DNA of 64,000 nt from Pseudisothecium myosuroides. Taxonomy: Eukaryota; Streptophyta; Bryopsida; Hypnales; Lembophyllaceae. The translations under genes and the position numbers were made by a program. Numbering within the stretch: position 1 is the stretch's first letter; every line of letters starts with the position of its first letter. Location of the stretch: assembly GCA_951799445.1 (NCBI GenBank), contig OX637296.1, positions 9,734,001 to 9,798,000 on the forward strand, in the 5' to 3' direction. Positions 24,136-36,019 of this stretch are shown piece by piece. The notes under the pieces were generated by a model. The model was not told where the DNA came from. It did no database searches and worked only from the letters and a program-made list of their open reading frames with translations.

Positions 24136-25145
24136 GTGAGAACGCGCTTCATTTGCCTCTGGGATGGAAAGAATCGGTCAATTCGAGGCCGGTTTGGTTT
24201 GGTTTGGACGTCGTGCTTTTGCGTTTGATTTTTGATGCGAAGATCGAGATTTGATGAGAACGCAGTGGCGTGTTTTTTTGAAGTTCATACTTTTGGTGTC
24301 CCCCCTGTTGTTTGAATAGGCGAGGTTACTCTTTCCAGGGAGAAAAAGCTGTGATTTTTCTTGATGTTGGGAATTTTTTCTTGGTTGCGATGCGCTTGTT
24401 GCTTGCGGTCTTAGGGTTCTCTGTCCGGGGTGCGCTTCGACGTGTAATACGCTGGTGTGGTTGGTAGATGGTTGATCCGTTGTCGTTGCGCTTCTTAGGG
24501 CTTGTTTTGGCAAAGCCTGCAGTGGTGAATTCCTGCAGGAAATCAAGTGTGGATTGAAGGTTTGGTTTCTTGAGTTGGTTTCTTGATTAGAAATTGATGA
24601 TGATGAATCGATGTAGGAAAGATTGTGTATTTTTAGTCGCGGCATTGTTTTTGGTTAGTTCGATCGGGTTCGTCATTAAATTGATCGAAGCCGATTTTTT
24701 GGGTCTCACTCAGGGTACATGGATTAGGGCAACGTTTCTCCATGTATTTACCCTGATATATCAATGTGTAATGAGAAGTAGATAGTAGCTAGTCGCCACT
24801 CTCTTAAGTCGTGAAACAGAGGAATTAGTCTTGGAAGCTGAAGGAGAATGTGAAGAGGAGCAGAACGAATTTAGAGAACCGTCAGATGCGTCTCTTTGAA
24901 CGGCGTTAAAAGAAGGCAGATTTAGGGCTTGCGGAGACCCTTACAACACCTCCGGAGAGTCTTGTCACGCGCACGTCAGTCTGTTGAAGCTCTTGCTCGC
25001 GTGCCCGCCCGCTACTTGCTTTGAGCTCCATCCAATCCCCTGATGGGATGCGGCCTGACTGCATATGCATTCGTGAGAATTATAACTGTGTTCAAGCTGT
25101 AGTTGTGAAAGATCCACTCAAAGTGATAATGCTGGTGTTGTGCAG
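24136..25145 (+). other. Probable 5' UTR leader intron of the sucrose transporter
   Basis: GTGAG at 24136 and a pyrimidine/TG-rich tract ending TTGTGCAG at 25145 delimit about 1,010 bases that have no recognisable coding content. Leader introns are common in plant genes and often raise expression. Transcript data would settle this one. Confidence 0.45.
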
Positions 25146-25181
25146 GTGAATTGAGCATTTCCATTTGACGAGCTTTGAAAG

Positions 25182-26771
25182 ATGGATCCATCGAGTCGAG
25201 GGAAGAAGAAGAACCGGGTGCCGATTCGGGCGCTGATCCAGGTCGCGAGTGTTGCAAGTGGAGTTCAATTCGGTTGGGCGTTGCAGCTTTCGCTGCTCAC
25301 GCCTTATGTCCAAGAGCTCGGCATTCCTCACGCATGGGCCAGTTTGATCTGGCTCTGTGGACCTATTTCAGGCATGATTGTGCAACCTATCATTGGCCAT
25401 TACAGCGATAGCTGCACAAGCAAGTATGGCAGGAGGAGACCTTTCATCCTTGGAGGGGCAATGCTTGTGGTCGTGGCTGTTCTCATCATCGCCTTTTCGG
25501 CCGATGTGGGCTTCCTTCTCGGGGACACTGCGAACTCCCGACCCATGGCGATCGTCGTCTTCATCTTGGGGTTCTGGGTGCTGGACCTGGCCAACAACAC
25601 CCTCCAGGGCCCCTGCAGGGCTCTGTTGGCGGATTTCACAGGCAAAGACCAGACCCGCAACCGGCGAGCCAACGCCTTCTTCTCTCTGTTCATGGCCCTG
25701 GGCAACATCCTGGGATTCGCAACCGGAGCCTACGGCGGGTGGTTCAAGATCTTCCCCTTCACCCGCACGGCAGCCTGCGACGTGGCCTGCGCCAACCTCA
25801 AGTCGGCGTTCCTGTTGGGAGTGATCATGTTGTTGGCCACCACTTTCTTGAGCGTGACCGCGGCGAGCGAGATTCCCTACGATCCGTATGTCAGGAAGCA
25901 CCACGCGATTGTGAAGCCCACGACTCCCCTCTTGACATCAGAAACCTCCGGCGGCAGTGTGAGCGGCTCGCAGAACGAAGAAGACGAGGAGGACGACGAG
26001 GAGGAGGCGGAATCGGAAGCTCTGTTCTGGGAGCTTTTTGGAGCTTTGAGGGACCTCCCCAAGCCCATGTGGTACATCCTGTTTGTCACGGCACTCACAT
26101 GGGTGGCGTGGTTCCCTTTCCTCCTCTTCGACACCGACTGGATGGGCCGGGAAGTCTATGGTGGCAACCCTTCCGTCTCAGGCAGTTCAAGCAAGTGGTA
26201 CTACGATGGGGTGCACATGGGCGCGCTCGGGCTGCTGCTCAACTCGGTGGTCTTGGGTCTGTCTTCGCTCGCCATCGAGTTCGTGTGCAGGAAGCTGGGG
26301 TCCAGCTACGTCTGGGGCATTGCCAACGTGATCATGGCGGCTTGTTTTGTGGGAACGGCTCTGGTGACGGGCGCGGCGTCCCGAGCACGCGACTTCGCCC
26401 CGAACGACGGCCCTCCAACTTACGTTGTCTATTCGGCTCTTGCCATCTTTGCCGTGCTGGGAGCCCCCCTTGCAGTGACGTACTCGGTTCCGTATTCCCT
26501 GACGGCCACTTACACGGAGAAGGTGGGAGGGGGCCAAGGGCTGTCGGTGGGCGTGCTCAACCTCGCCGTGGTGATGCCGCAGGTGGTGGTTTCGGTGGGA
26601 AGCGGGCCTTGGGACGAGCTTTTCAATGGAGGCAACATGCCGGCGTTCTTGCTGGGCGCAGGCGCTGCTCTGTTTGGGGGCATTGCGGCCGTGCTGCTGC
26701 TGCCCAGGCCCCCGCCCAGCTTTCGAACTAAGAAGCGGCTGCGACGGACCCACAGCTCCCCTATTCCTTGA
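25182..26771 (+). CDS. Sucrose transporter, SUT/SUC family (SUT4-like), intronless coding region
   Basis: 529-residue member of the glycoside-pentoside-hexuronide:cation symporter group (MFS fold, 12 membrane spans). It is expected to move sucrose with protons across the plasma membrane or tonoplast. Visible family signatures are TM1 GVQFGWALQLSLLTPYVQ (27-44), LGIPHAWASLIWLCGP (46-61) with His50 at the position of the functionally important histidine of Arabidopsis SUC1, KYGRRRPFI (81-89), LANNTLQGPCRALLAD (136-151), FSLFMALGNILG (167-178) and LFDTDWMGREVYGG (315-328). A central cytosolic loop (about 232-290) carries an acidic cluster at 266-279. Residues 196-209 and the overall pattern resemble the SUT4 clade, whose characterised angiosperm members are mainly tonoplast proteins; location here is inferred only. 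The coding region is unbroken, whereas seed-plant SUT4 genes usually have introns. ATG at 25182 is the first in frame after the inferred leader intron. GC content is far above the flanks. Confidence 0.96.
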   Translation: MDPSSRGKKKNRVPIRALIQVASVASGVQFGWALQLSLLTPYVQELGIPHAWASLIWLCGPISGMIVQPIIGHYSDSCTSKYGRRRPFILGGAMLVVVAVLIIAFSADVGFLLGDTANSRPMAIVVFILGFWVLDLANNTLQGPCRALLADFTGKDQTRNRRANAFFSLFMALGNILGFATGAYGGWFKIFPFTRTAACDVACANLKSAFLLGVIMLLATTFLSVTAASEIPYDPYVRKHHAIVKPTTPLLTSETSGGSVSGSQNEEDEEDDEEEAESEALFWELFGALRDLPKPMWYILFVTALTWVAWFPFLLFDTDWMGREVYGGNPSVSGSSSKWYYDGVHMGALGLLLNSVVLGLSSLAIEFVCRKLGSSYVWGIANVIMAACFVGTALVTGAASRARDFAPNDGPPTYVVYSALAIFAVLGAPLAVTYSVPYSLTATYTEKVGGGQGLSVGVLNLAVVMPQVVVSVGSGPWDELFNGGNMPAFLLGAGAALFGGIAAVLLLPRPPPSFRTKKRLRRTHSSPIP

Positions 26772-28429
26772 AGCAATCGTGCTGTCTTTTTCCCCCTTCC
26801 CCGACGGTAACATTCATAGTTCTTCCGATACGATTATTGGACATCTTTCTGTTTTACTGTGTCGGTATTTTTCTGTTCCTCTCATTCATTTGGTAAACAC
26901 CCAGGCTAGTCTGGTAGGAGCAGACTCGGCAGCTCTCTACAATTTTTCCATGTTAGCTTATTTTCCATCTTAGGAGGTCGTAACACAAAATCTTGGCTCT
27001 TAATTAATTTGCCAATCGTGTAAATTCTTGTCCTTGACTTGTATTCAGTGTTTAATTCGAAGTGACCGACCTTGTCCTCTTCGATCAGGAAGAGTCACAA
27101 GTCAATGGCGTTGGACACAAAACGAACATACTTATTTTGCAGTCAGTTGCAATTATTGTGAAATTCACTCCTCTATCGTCGATACTTGTTGGACTTGTAT
27201 TTGTGTCCTCAGGATCACTAAGTTTTTGCCCCATGGATTGCATCTGTTGTACTAATTTTTGGATTTCACTCAATGAAACTACTTACAGGAGTGCTATGGA
27301 AAGTCGTGTACTCAGGTTGAGGATACTGTTTTTGTCACTTCATGCTTTTTTTAGTTATGTAAGAGTAACTTTTGATGATGGGCAGAGGTGTGGAGCCAGA
27401 GATCTTACAAGGGCGAATCCTTCTTTTTAAACACTATGTATGAAGTTTCTTACACATTTTCAAGTTGTGGACCCATGTAACTGACAGTAGACCATCCCAT
27501 TTTTTATTCAATGATCAGTGGTAAGCAAGTCATAGACATTTATTCAAGTCCAGTGTACAGTGTACACCCCGTGCTAACAAGTCCATCCAAGTGTATGAAT
27601 TGTAGTTGGTCAATAAAAGGGATGGGATCAGGTTCATAATGGCTTTAATATCTCGATCTTGTCTCTTTCGGTGCTTGGTGAGTACAAGGTTGGAAGGTGG
27701 AAAGAGTCAGTAGGGACAAACATCATTGCTGAGTTCTATATGATTGTTTTTGTAAAATCTTTCCTCGGAATCATCAGTGACTAGTACAGAATCTCACCTA
27801 GGGTTGTATTTATACGGTAGTAGGGCAAGTATTCCTCAAGTCAACGGTGCACGATTGTACTGTACATTTGATGTCTCTAAATGTGGAATTCTGGGAGATA
27901 ATGCCAAGTTTCTGAATTTGTTGAATTTGTATATACATTTTCTTTACACATCATCAGGGCTTTTTTTTTTTTCATTTTTTCAGAAGTGCCAAAGTGGCGA
28001 TTTAAAATGTTATAGTAGTGCTCCAAATTTCAACATTCATCCACATATTGGATAGAAAATATCACATTAGTACATATCACATGTCTCTAATATGGTTTTC
28101 ATAAAAAAATTGGCGATTTCATCTAAGATCTTTTTTAATTTGAAGTTTTTTTGGCGATTTCATCCAAGTTTTTTGGCATTTTTACACATCACTCCCACAT
28201 TGGTAGTTTGATGTGGGATCCAAGATGATCAAAATTATAATTCATGCCAATTTTAGAAAGAATTTTAGAAGTGTTTTTGTTATTTCACATTTAGGTCATA
28301 TATATGTAACTAAAGTAATGTTGGGATAATAAACAATATGGTTTGGGGAACTTATCCCTAAAAGAGCGAGATCTATCACTAAAGTTAAGAATGATATGAT
28401 TTATGGACCAAGAGTTGAATTCTTCATTT
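26772..28429. other. 3' UTR of the transporter and gene-free flank
   Basis: The first few hundred bases after the TGA are less AT-rich and probably contain the 3' UTR. No unambiguous polyadenylation site was identified. No further gene is recognised. Around 28080-28200 the phrase ggcgatttcatc(t/c)aag occurs twice. Confidence 0.4.
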
Positions 28430-28670
28430 CTGTAGTAATCTTGAAAGTCATCCATTGGTCACTTTTTGGCTTGTAAAGCATTTTAGGTTAACCCTTGAAG
28501 AATTAATAGGTGCATTCTTTATTCCTATAGTAATGAAAGTCATCCATTGGCCACTTTTTGGCTCGTAGAGCATTTGAAGTTATTCCTTGAAGACCACTGA
28601 GGCCATCCCAAAGTGGTCCATAGATGACTTGGCATTGTTCATTGTAAAAACAAAGAATGCACCTATTGGT
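28430..28670. repeat. Direct duplication with an adjacent inverted segment
   Basis: The phrase gaaagtcatccattggtcac and following text at about 28443 recurs at 28535 (period about 92). The word aataggtgcattcttt (about 28505) is repeated in inverted form at about 28652 (caaagaatgcacctatt), so part of the unit can fold back. No coding content. Confidence 0.55.
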
Positions 28671-29120
28671 CCAATAATCATGGCAGTCTTGGTGACTACC
28701 TTGGTTATAGAGGCCGCATCCTTTAACCCTTGAAGGATGGATTGGTGCCTATATAAATCATCTTTTTTAGTACCAAGTGAATGATTGGTTTAAAAAAAAA
28801 ATTCAAAAGCACTCATTGGAAGTCAAACTACTGTAGAAAACCTCTTCTTTTAACACAAAATCCCGAGAATGAATAGTTCTACTTTTGTCCTACATGGAGA
28901 GATTCTTTGTCATCCATTAGCCCAAAAATGACTGCAACGTTGTTTAAATGTTAAGGGTTAAATTGCCAAGAGCAGAATTTTTGGACATTTGCAATAAATA
29001 TATGGAATTGCAAAGTTGAAAAACTTTAAAGGCTATCATCAATCTAGAATATGTGTACATTCTGCCCTCTGATCAAATCTGCAAGATCTAAGTTAAGTTA
29101 GTGACAATGGAGATAGGTCC

Positions 29121-29375
29121 CTACACTAAATAGTGAAATTGGGTTGCCTTAACAATTAGGTTGCCGTCACCAAAAAAGTTACCTCATGATCCATTGCTTG
29201 CCAAATAGAGGCACATACCATTCTCTAAACCCAAGCCATGAACCAACGCACCAACCCATGCAAGACACATGGTTCCTACATTACTGCATCCTTCTCCAGT
29301 AACTGCACATATTTATATAGTGTAGAATGTTGAGAAATTAATCTGAGGCCAACCTAATTTCACTATTTAGTGTAG
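29121..29375 (+). mobile_element. 255 bp MITE, copy 1
   Basis: It starts ctacactaaatagtgaaatt and ends aatttcactatttagtgtag. The terminal inverted repeats extend over 26 bases with one mismatch. A second element of the same length with perfect 26-base ends lies inverted at 61885-62139 and shares the subterminal phrase ttaacaattaggttgcc. No target duplication is obvious, so the superfamily is undecided. It ends inside the weak open frame that follows. Confidence 0.85.
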
Positions 29376-30700
29376 TTCCGTAGCATTCGTTGAAATTACC
29401 ACGTGACGAACACACGAGAGTAGCACGTGAACAGCCACGGTCCCTCTGCGAACGACACGGTCCATTCAGTTCATATGAGACATTGAGACCCCACTCACTC
29501 ACCCTGCCCGGCCTGCCTCATCAGTTTGATTTTTTCCCTTTTTTAAAAACTTTTTCAGTGGTCCACATGCAAACCTCAGTTTCTGTTGGGAGAAGGTGTT
29601 CAGATATTTAGGATCGCATGCAGTTGTGCTCCACAACATCCTCAAATGGACCTTTTGGCATTATGAAAAGGAGAGGAAAAGAATCTACCTTAACCCCAGT
29701 GACCACTTTTTGGTCGTTGTCCCTTGTTTTTTGAGCTACTTGTTTTCATATTTTGAATTTTTCGAAAAATAATTTTTTTCTTCTGAAAAATAGACTTTGT
29801 TACAAATCCAATGGCAGAAGTTTCATCAAATTCCAAATTAAACTCCGCCTTGTGGAATTTTCCAAAGTTTAGCAATGTAGTCTAGTTTACAACTCGTTTT
29901 TTTGTGTTTAGTTTGGACATGAATTAAAAAGTCAGCCAACCAATGAGCTTCTTGCCCACCTCACAAAGGTCACAACCACCTTGAAAAGGTCAGATCCAAG
30001 GAGTTCAAGGAGAAGACAAGTGTCCCATTCTTTTTTCTCTTGCAAACACTACTCAAATTTCAGTGCACTGTGTATTGCAAGCTTCACCATGAATTGTAAA
30101 ATTCTTGGAATGTTATGAAATTTTACATGTACATTCTCAACTCTCTTATCTTTCATTGAGCACAAAAAGGCATCATTTTGAAATATTCTCACAAAGATAT
30201 GCTCCTTGAATTGCCATGTATTTCCATTGACCCAAGTAAAACTTCAAAATTAAATATCTCCTAAACCATGCGGTCAAATAATCTGAATTTTTTTGAGGTG
30301 CTCACTGTCAATGTTAACTTTAAGATCCTATGGTTATATTTTATCTGATCTCAAAAAAAATGGATCAAAAAAATGGATCAAGTTGTTGGTAGTTTTGGCA
30401 CATTTTGAAAGAACACACACCCTTGGGTCCTTAGGGATTAAAACAAGATGTTTCATGCAAATAAGGTTGAATTTATTGGCACACATAACAATGGAGAAAG
30501 AGGTATGACAATAATAAAGTTTTTTTGTATTGTTAGCCAAATCACATGTCCATATTTCAACAAATTGTTGGATTTTGGAAGGGTAATGATGGGCCGGGGA
30601 ATAAAAAGAGACCAAAGCCAATGGCATTGGAGAGTTTTTTTTGAAGCTGATCTTTTATTATGCCGTTATCGTCTTTGAACTCGGAAACATTGTAGATGCT
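29376..30700. other. Gene-free stretch
   Basis: No gene is recognised. The section 29400-29520 has higher GC, but open frames are short and overlap on both strands. The section 30240-30440 carries fragments of the TTAA family (such as 'ccatgcggtcaaa', 'ttaactttaagatcctatgg' and 'gttggtagttttggc'). Confidence 0.4.
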
Positions 30701-31291
30701 TTAACCCTTAAAGTCCCAAAATCCCTTTAGGGGACTCTAAGGATTCTGAGTAGGCTTGTGTGACCTCAATTTTTGATTTGATTTTTCGAAGCTTTTTTTG
30801 AATATATGAAATCAGATTAGCTTTGTGAGAATATAATTTTTATTCCAATTGGTGCCCAGGAGCAAAAGTTATGCCACTTTAAGTCCAAAAAGCAATTTGA
30901 GGGGCAACCCCCCAAAAAATCACAAAAAAAGCATTTTTTTTAATTTTTTAATTTTCACTCTCAAAGATTATATTTTTTTCTATATTTGAAGCTTTGATTC
31001 ATTCTATTTGGACAAGTGATGAAAAAGTTATGGACAATCTTGTTTTTTTGGGCAATCTAAAGATGTTTTTGAAAAAAAACTTTTTGCCCAACTTTGAATG
31101 TAATATCTTCCAATCTATACGGTCAAATTTGATGAAATTTTTAACACATGATTTCAAAGAAAGAAAGTACAAGATCCTATGGTTAGATTTTTTTTTTAAA
31201 TGTTATTTTTGCTTTTTTGGATGAATGCAATAGAAATGGCAGTTTTGAGTGGTTTTTGATAGAAAAATGGCCTAAAGACGTAAGGGGTTAA
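30701..31291 (+). mobile_element. TTAA-family A element, internally deleted (591 bp)
   Basis: It begins TTAACCCTTAAAGTCCC and ends gacgtaaggggttaa. Markers gaatataatttttattcc, 'ggtgcccaggagcaaaag', 'gttatggacaatcttg', 'tacggtcaaat' and 'ggcagttttgag' occur in family order, but about 320 bases of interior are missing compared with the 912 bp form. Confidence 0.75.
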
Positions 31292-31399
31292 ACATTTTAT
31301 TGTTCTTTTACTTTCATGCACTGTAAAGATACGTGATAGGACAATAAGGTATGCACACCTACAATGAACCTTAATTACAACCAAGCATAGTTACAATTA

Positions 31400-33102
31400 T
31401 TAATTCCTAAAGTTCCATTATTTCCCCTGGAGGACAAAATGGATTTTGAGCAAGCTCCTATGGTCTCAATATTTGTCAAAATTTTCTAAATTTTTTTGTA
31501 AAGATGGAAAAACACATTAGCATTCTAGGAATATATATATTTTTTCAATTGGTGCCCAGGAGTAAATTCAAAATTATGACACAATAAGCCAAATTTTAGT
31601 TTAGTGGGTCAAAAAAAAACCCTACAAAAATTTAAAATAACTAAAAAACATTCTCATAGTTTTTAAAAATCTACATGGAAAGCTTTTTTTTCCTCTTTTT
31701 TTTTTGAACAAATGGGAAACCCACTAACATAGAAAGCTTTGATTCATTCCATTTGGACTTGTTATGTGAAAGTTATGGACAATCTTTGTTTTTTGGGCAA
31801 CTAGAGCATCTTTTTGAAAAAATAACTTATAGGATTCATTTTTGACCTCAATTTTCACAATTATTCCAAAAAAATTTACAAGGTTAAGATCTCTTGCTAA
31901 AACAATCTCATTGTTGAGATTAGTGTGTTTCAATTTCATTTTAGAGCTAACAACAGTTTAATTTTCTCTTCCACCTTGAACCTACTTCTACTTATAATAA
32001 TTTTTCAATGATTGAAAATTAAGTCTATATTTTTTAAAACAAAATTTTATAAATTCAATTCTTCAATCTAAAAAATGCAAAAATTTTAAGTTAAAAAGAT
32101 TCAAAGCCAGAAAATCTAGTCAAGTAAGGTCCAAAAAAAATATTTTTTTCACTTTAAAAGCAAATATGGGTCATTGCAAGAAAGATCGGTACTGAAACAT
32201 TGTCACAAAGCAAGTGCGGAAGCTTCCTTTTGCTATAACTGTTGCAGCATGACTCGCATGAATTTGAAATTTTTATTGGAGATGCCTCTCTTGAGTTTAA
32301 TCATATTTCATATTTTTCAGAAATTTTCAAAAATCATTTTATATTTAAAAATCATTTAAACTAATATGTCACGTTTTGAGTTTTAAGGGTTTTTAGTACT
32401 ATGGAGTCCCCAAATTTAAGGATTTGGAGCTAAAATTTCTATGGTCTATTCCCATAGTAGGAAGTCATGTTCCTACTAAGGGGCATCAAAAAATATCATA
32501 TTTTATGTCCTCTACGTCCATGCAAAGAAGGCTCCCTTGCGCGCGCAATTCTGAATGTTGAAGATGGTTTCAAGATAATTTTTTTGGTGAAATCTCTTCA
32601 AAATAAAGGTTTTTTCAAATGGACAAACTTTTAGTTTCTTTAAATATTGTTTTTCCTATTTTGTACAAATTAAAACATCAAACTATGTATTTTCTTCAAA
32701 ATTTCAGCTCACACGTTTTTGTGAAAAACTTTTTACCTTGATTTTTTTTAGGTCTGAAATTTTGGTGATATGATATTTCTAGTGTTATACTAATTATCCT
32801 TATTTTATTTTATTTAAAAAATTCATAGGCAAAAAGCTCATAGTACTGGGAGTACTAGCCGAAAACAACCAAAGTGGAACAAAATTAGACAGTCATTCTT
32901 GCAACGACCCATATCTTGCAATCTACGAGGCTGAAGTTCTTATAATTTCTTTCGCACATTCTTATATTAGTCTAATACAAGCTTTTGCAATTAAATATGC
33001 AAAGAAAAAACAATACTAGAATTTTTTTGCTCTTTGAAATAGAAATGACAGTTTTGATTGGTTTTAGGATGGAAAAATGGCCTTGGGACTTGAGGGGGAT
33101 AA
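31400..33102 (+). mobile_element. TTAA-family A element split by a nested insertion
   Basis: It starts TTAATTCCTAAAGTTCC and ends ggacttgagggggataa, both degenerate family ends. The left part (to 32167) and the right part (from 32911) are consecutive pieces of one family copy: they meet at gcaaatat | atcttgcaatctacgag, which in the intact 19205 copy reads gcagatatcttgcaatctg. Removing the 743 bp insert leaves about 960 bp. Confidence 0.75.
32168..32910. mobile_element. 743 bp nested element with 15 bp terminal inverted repeats
   Basis: The left end is gggtcattgcaagaa and the right end ttcttgcaacgaccc (one mismatch as inverted repeats). It is flanked by ATAT on each side. Because ATAT could be target duplication or part of a longer inverted repeat, a 4 bp (ATAT) or 2 bp (TA) duplication both fit. 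The host sequence is known from paralogous copies, so the insertion boundaries are secure. No transposase frame was found in it. It has higher GC at its ends than its host. Confidence 0.85.
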
Positions 33103-36019
33103 ATATAAATTATTTTATTAGACCTTTTTGGCAACTAGAAGAAGATTTCAACTCACTTTAGTATGCATTATCTTGATACCATATGAATATCTTATGAAAT
33201 TTCAAAGTATTCATTCATCAATATTGTAAGTTGTGAATTTTCAAAGTATTTTCTCTAGGTGTACTAAAAAACAACACTAGAATCTTATAAGTTGTGCACA
33301 TCTTGTATAATCAATACCTAAAAAATAGTGATTGTTTATAGTCCAAATGTAGGTGTCGCATTTGGGGCAACTTGTTGATTGTGAATACACATATTATAGT
33401 ATTTGTAAGAATGAACTATTATTTGGGAGGCATGTGTTTGTTTATTGTGTTATAGTGATTTGTTCTATTAGTGAGGAAAAGAATTAGAGTCACTTAGAAA
33501 GTTAATGCTTCATCTTTGAGGTAATTTTACAAATACAATAATATTTCAATCTGTAGCAATTAATAATAAAGTAGATCTAATTAATTAGTATCACACACAC
33601 TATTAAGACAAATAATTGCAGACTTCCCTTGCGTCTTTTATCAAGGTCAGCTTATCAACTTCTTAAAGAATGAAATTAAATCTTTTATATTCCAATTTAA
33701 TTTAATTTAAATTTCTTCTCTCCTAAATTTTGCAATTCAATTTTGAATATAATATTTTTTTAAATAAAAAATATAGTGCAAATTATTTTTGTTAAAGAAG
33801 ATCCAAAGTTTTATAATCAATTATCACCAAGTGCAATCTAAAAAACACTTTTTTTTTAGTTTAAATGTTAATATTGTGCCAATCTCTATTGTAAATTTTT
33901 TTGAAGTTTTTCCACATGTTTTCGATCTAGTCTAATGTAAGATCCTATAGTTGCATATGCAAAATAAACTTTTATTTATTATTTCTCTTTGCACAAAAAA
34001 AAGGCAATTTTTGAGTGATTTAAGGTAAAAACAATGTCGAAACTTTAGGGAGTAGCTTGTTCAAATATCCACAAAATTTTGGTGCCTAAGACATGTAGAA
34101 GGGAAAATAGATTGATTGCTTATTGAGAAAATGGAGGAAAATGTCACTAATAGAAATGAGTGTCCAATTAATGTGTTTTGTCAAATTAGTTGTTTTTAAT
34201 CAACTAAATCGTGTTGATTCTAACATGCTATGTCTTATTGATTTAAAAGACATAATTATGGTCTTCTTTTCTACTAATGCACATAAGGAGTTAAATCTAA
34301 AGGTTTACATATAGAAAAAACTTAGATTTGAAAAATGATGCACTAAATTGGCCCTTGGAGCTTTACATTGAGCTCTAAGACTTGCTGATAGATTGTTTAA
34401 TAACCTCTAAAAGATTGGGAGCCTATTTTTTGGCTTTTGCATTTTTTCAAGCAAGCCATTGCAAAGTAAACATAAAATTATTTTGTATAGAACATGCGTC
34501 AAGCTTTCAAGCACACTACCGTACGTGAAGCTTTGATCCGGCACTAGAGTGCTGGAAAACTTTACTTTTGGCGCGCAGATGGGTTCGGCAAATGGTATAT
34601 TCTAGGATATTCTAAAAATTCACTTGTAATCTTTCAAAAATTTTACTTGTAATATTTTCAAAAATTCAGACATCCCAAAAAATACTTAATTTATGTCCAA
34701 ATCTGACCTTCATGTAGGGTAATTTTTGCCTCATTTAACAAACAAATGCAGAATTATGAAGTATTTTTGATCTGAACTCAGATAGCTAAAAAAAATGAGT
34801 TACAATAAGAATTTTAAATCTAATTTTAACATCATATTACTAATTCTTTGAATCATATTAAGTTCACATTTAAAAATTAAAGTACTATTTTCATTGTAAG
34901 AGTAACTCTACCAAGCCACATAATGCTGGACCAGAAAGCCATTTGCCAAGGCTAGCCTTCTTCAACCTTCCCTCTAGGTGGAGACTTTGTACTTTTTTCC
35001 AATGGGTGTTCCAAATTTCTATCTCCACACTTCAATCTATTGTATCCTACCCACATTAGGAAAAGAATGGAGCCTTTGGAAGACCTCCACTTTCCTATTG
35101 GTAGTGAAAACAACTACTTAATTAACCAAAAGAAAACATTATTTTTGCAAAAAAACAAATTGAATTTTTTAAAATTGCAGTCAAACGTTTTTTTAAATTT
35201 AAAAAAAAACTAAACTATTTTTTAATTCTATTCAGCATTGTTCACTGCTGAATTCAATTTTCAAAGGTTAGAAGCCTTCCAGAGGCCCCATTCTCTTCCA
35301 CATGTTTGACTTGCACCACAAGCCAAACAAAACAAGTACCTAAGCTGCTATGTAGGTAACTTCAAGCATATTCATGTCACCCTACAAGCGTGCATTGAAA
35401 CTCTCTTTGTATTGGAACTTGTGATTTCTTTGTTGGAACATGTATGTTTTGCAACTCTTGGTGGGGGCCCAGTTAAGAATGGGGCCTTCAAGCTTGTAGG
35501 GACTCACCAAGTGTTGCAGACTGGGCCGTTTTCTATTGGTGGAAATGCTCTAAATTTTTTATCTAGAAACTTCATATGATGCCATGCCATTGCATAGTTC
35601 ATCTTTCAATTCATCTATGACTATATTTCTCTAGTGCAAGTGGAAGACTTGCTTTGAATTTTTTTGAGAATCTACAATAAACATTCAAAAAAAGAAATAC
35701 TGAAATGAAAATAAAGTTTTTTTAAGTCCAACTTGTTTATGATATGTCCAATTTCGTTTTTTTATACTCAACATTGTAACTAGTAAATCCAATTCTACGA
35801 AATTGGACTTACATCTAAGACAATCCTTGTGTACATCTATATGCTAATTCCAACCACAAGATAAAAAGATTGGCATTACTATTGCCTACCAAAACTTGAG
35901 TGACCCTTCAATGACATACACTTCCCAAATGCCCAAATGGGAATAAAAAATTTCCTGAGGCAAGATGTATTGTAAGTCCTATTGCTTGCCCAAAGTTTGT
36001 GTAGAGAAGCTCTATGTGA
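33103..36019. other. Gene-free AT-rich stretch with element fragments
   Basis: 33120-33400 resembles one arm of the foldback element at 43221-44722 (shared tatgcattat, 'caaagtatt', 'ccaaatgtaggtgt'). 33840-34030 contains TTAA-family words. 34900-35560 is slightly richer in GC but has no open frame or recognisable protein. Confidence 0.4.

Noticed and set aside
24178..24645. 155-codon minus-strand frame in the transporter leader intron
   Set aside because: No recognisable domain, low-complexity Ser/Gln/Asn-rich translation, and position inside a probable intron.
25368..26813. Several long open frames on both strands inside the sucrose transporter, up to 330 codons
   Set aside because: They are shadows of a GC-rich coding region in other frames. 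Only the 529-residue frame has membrane spans and family motifs.
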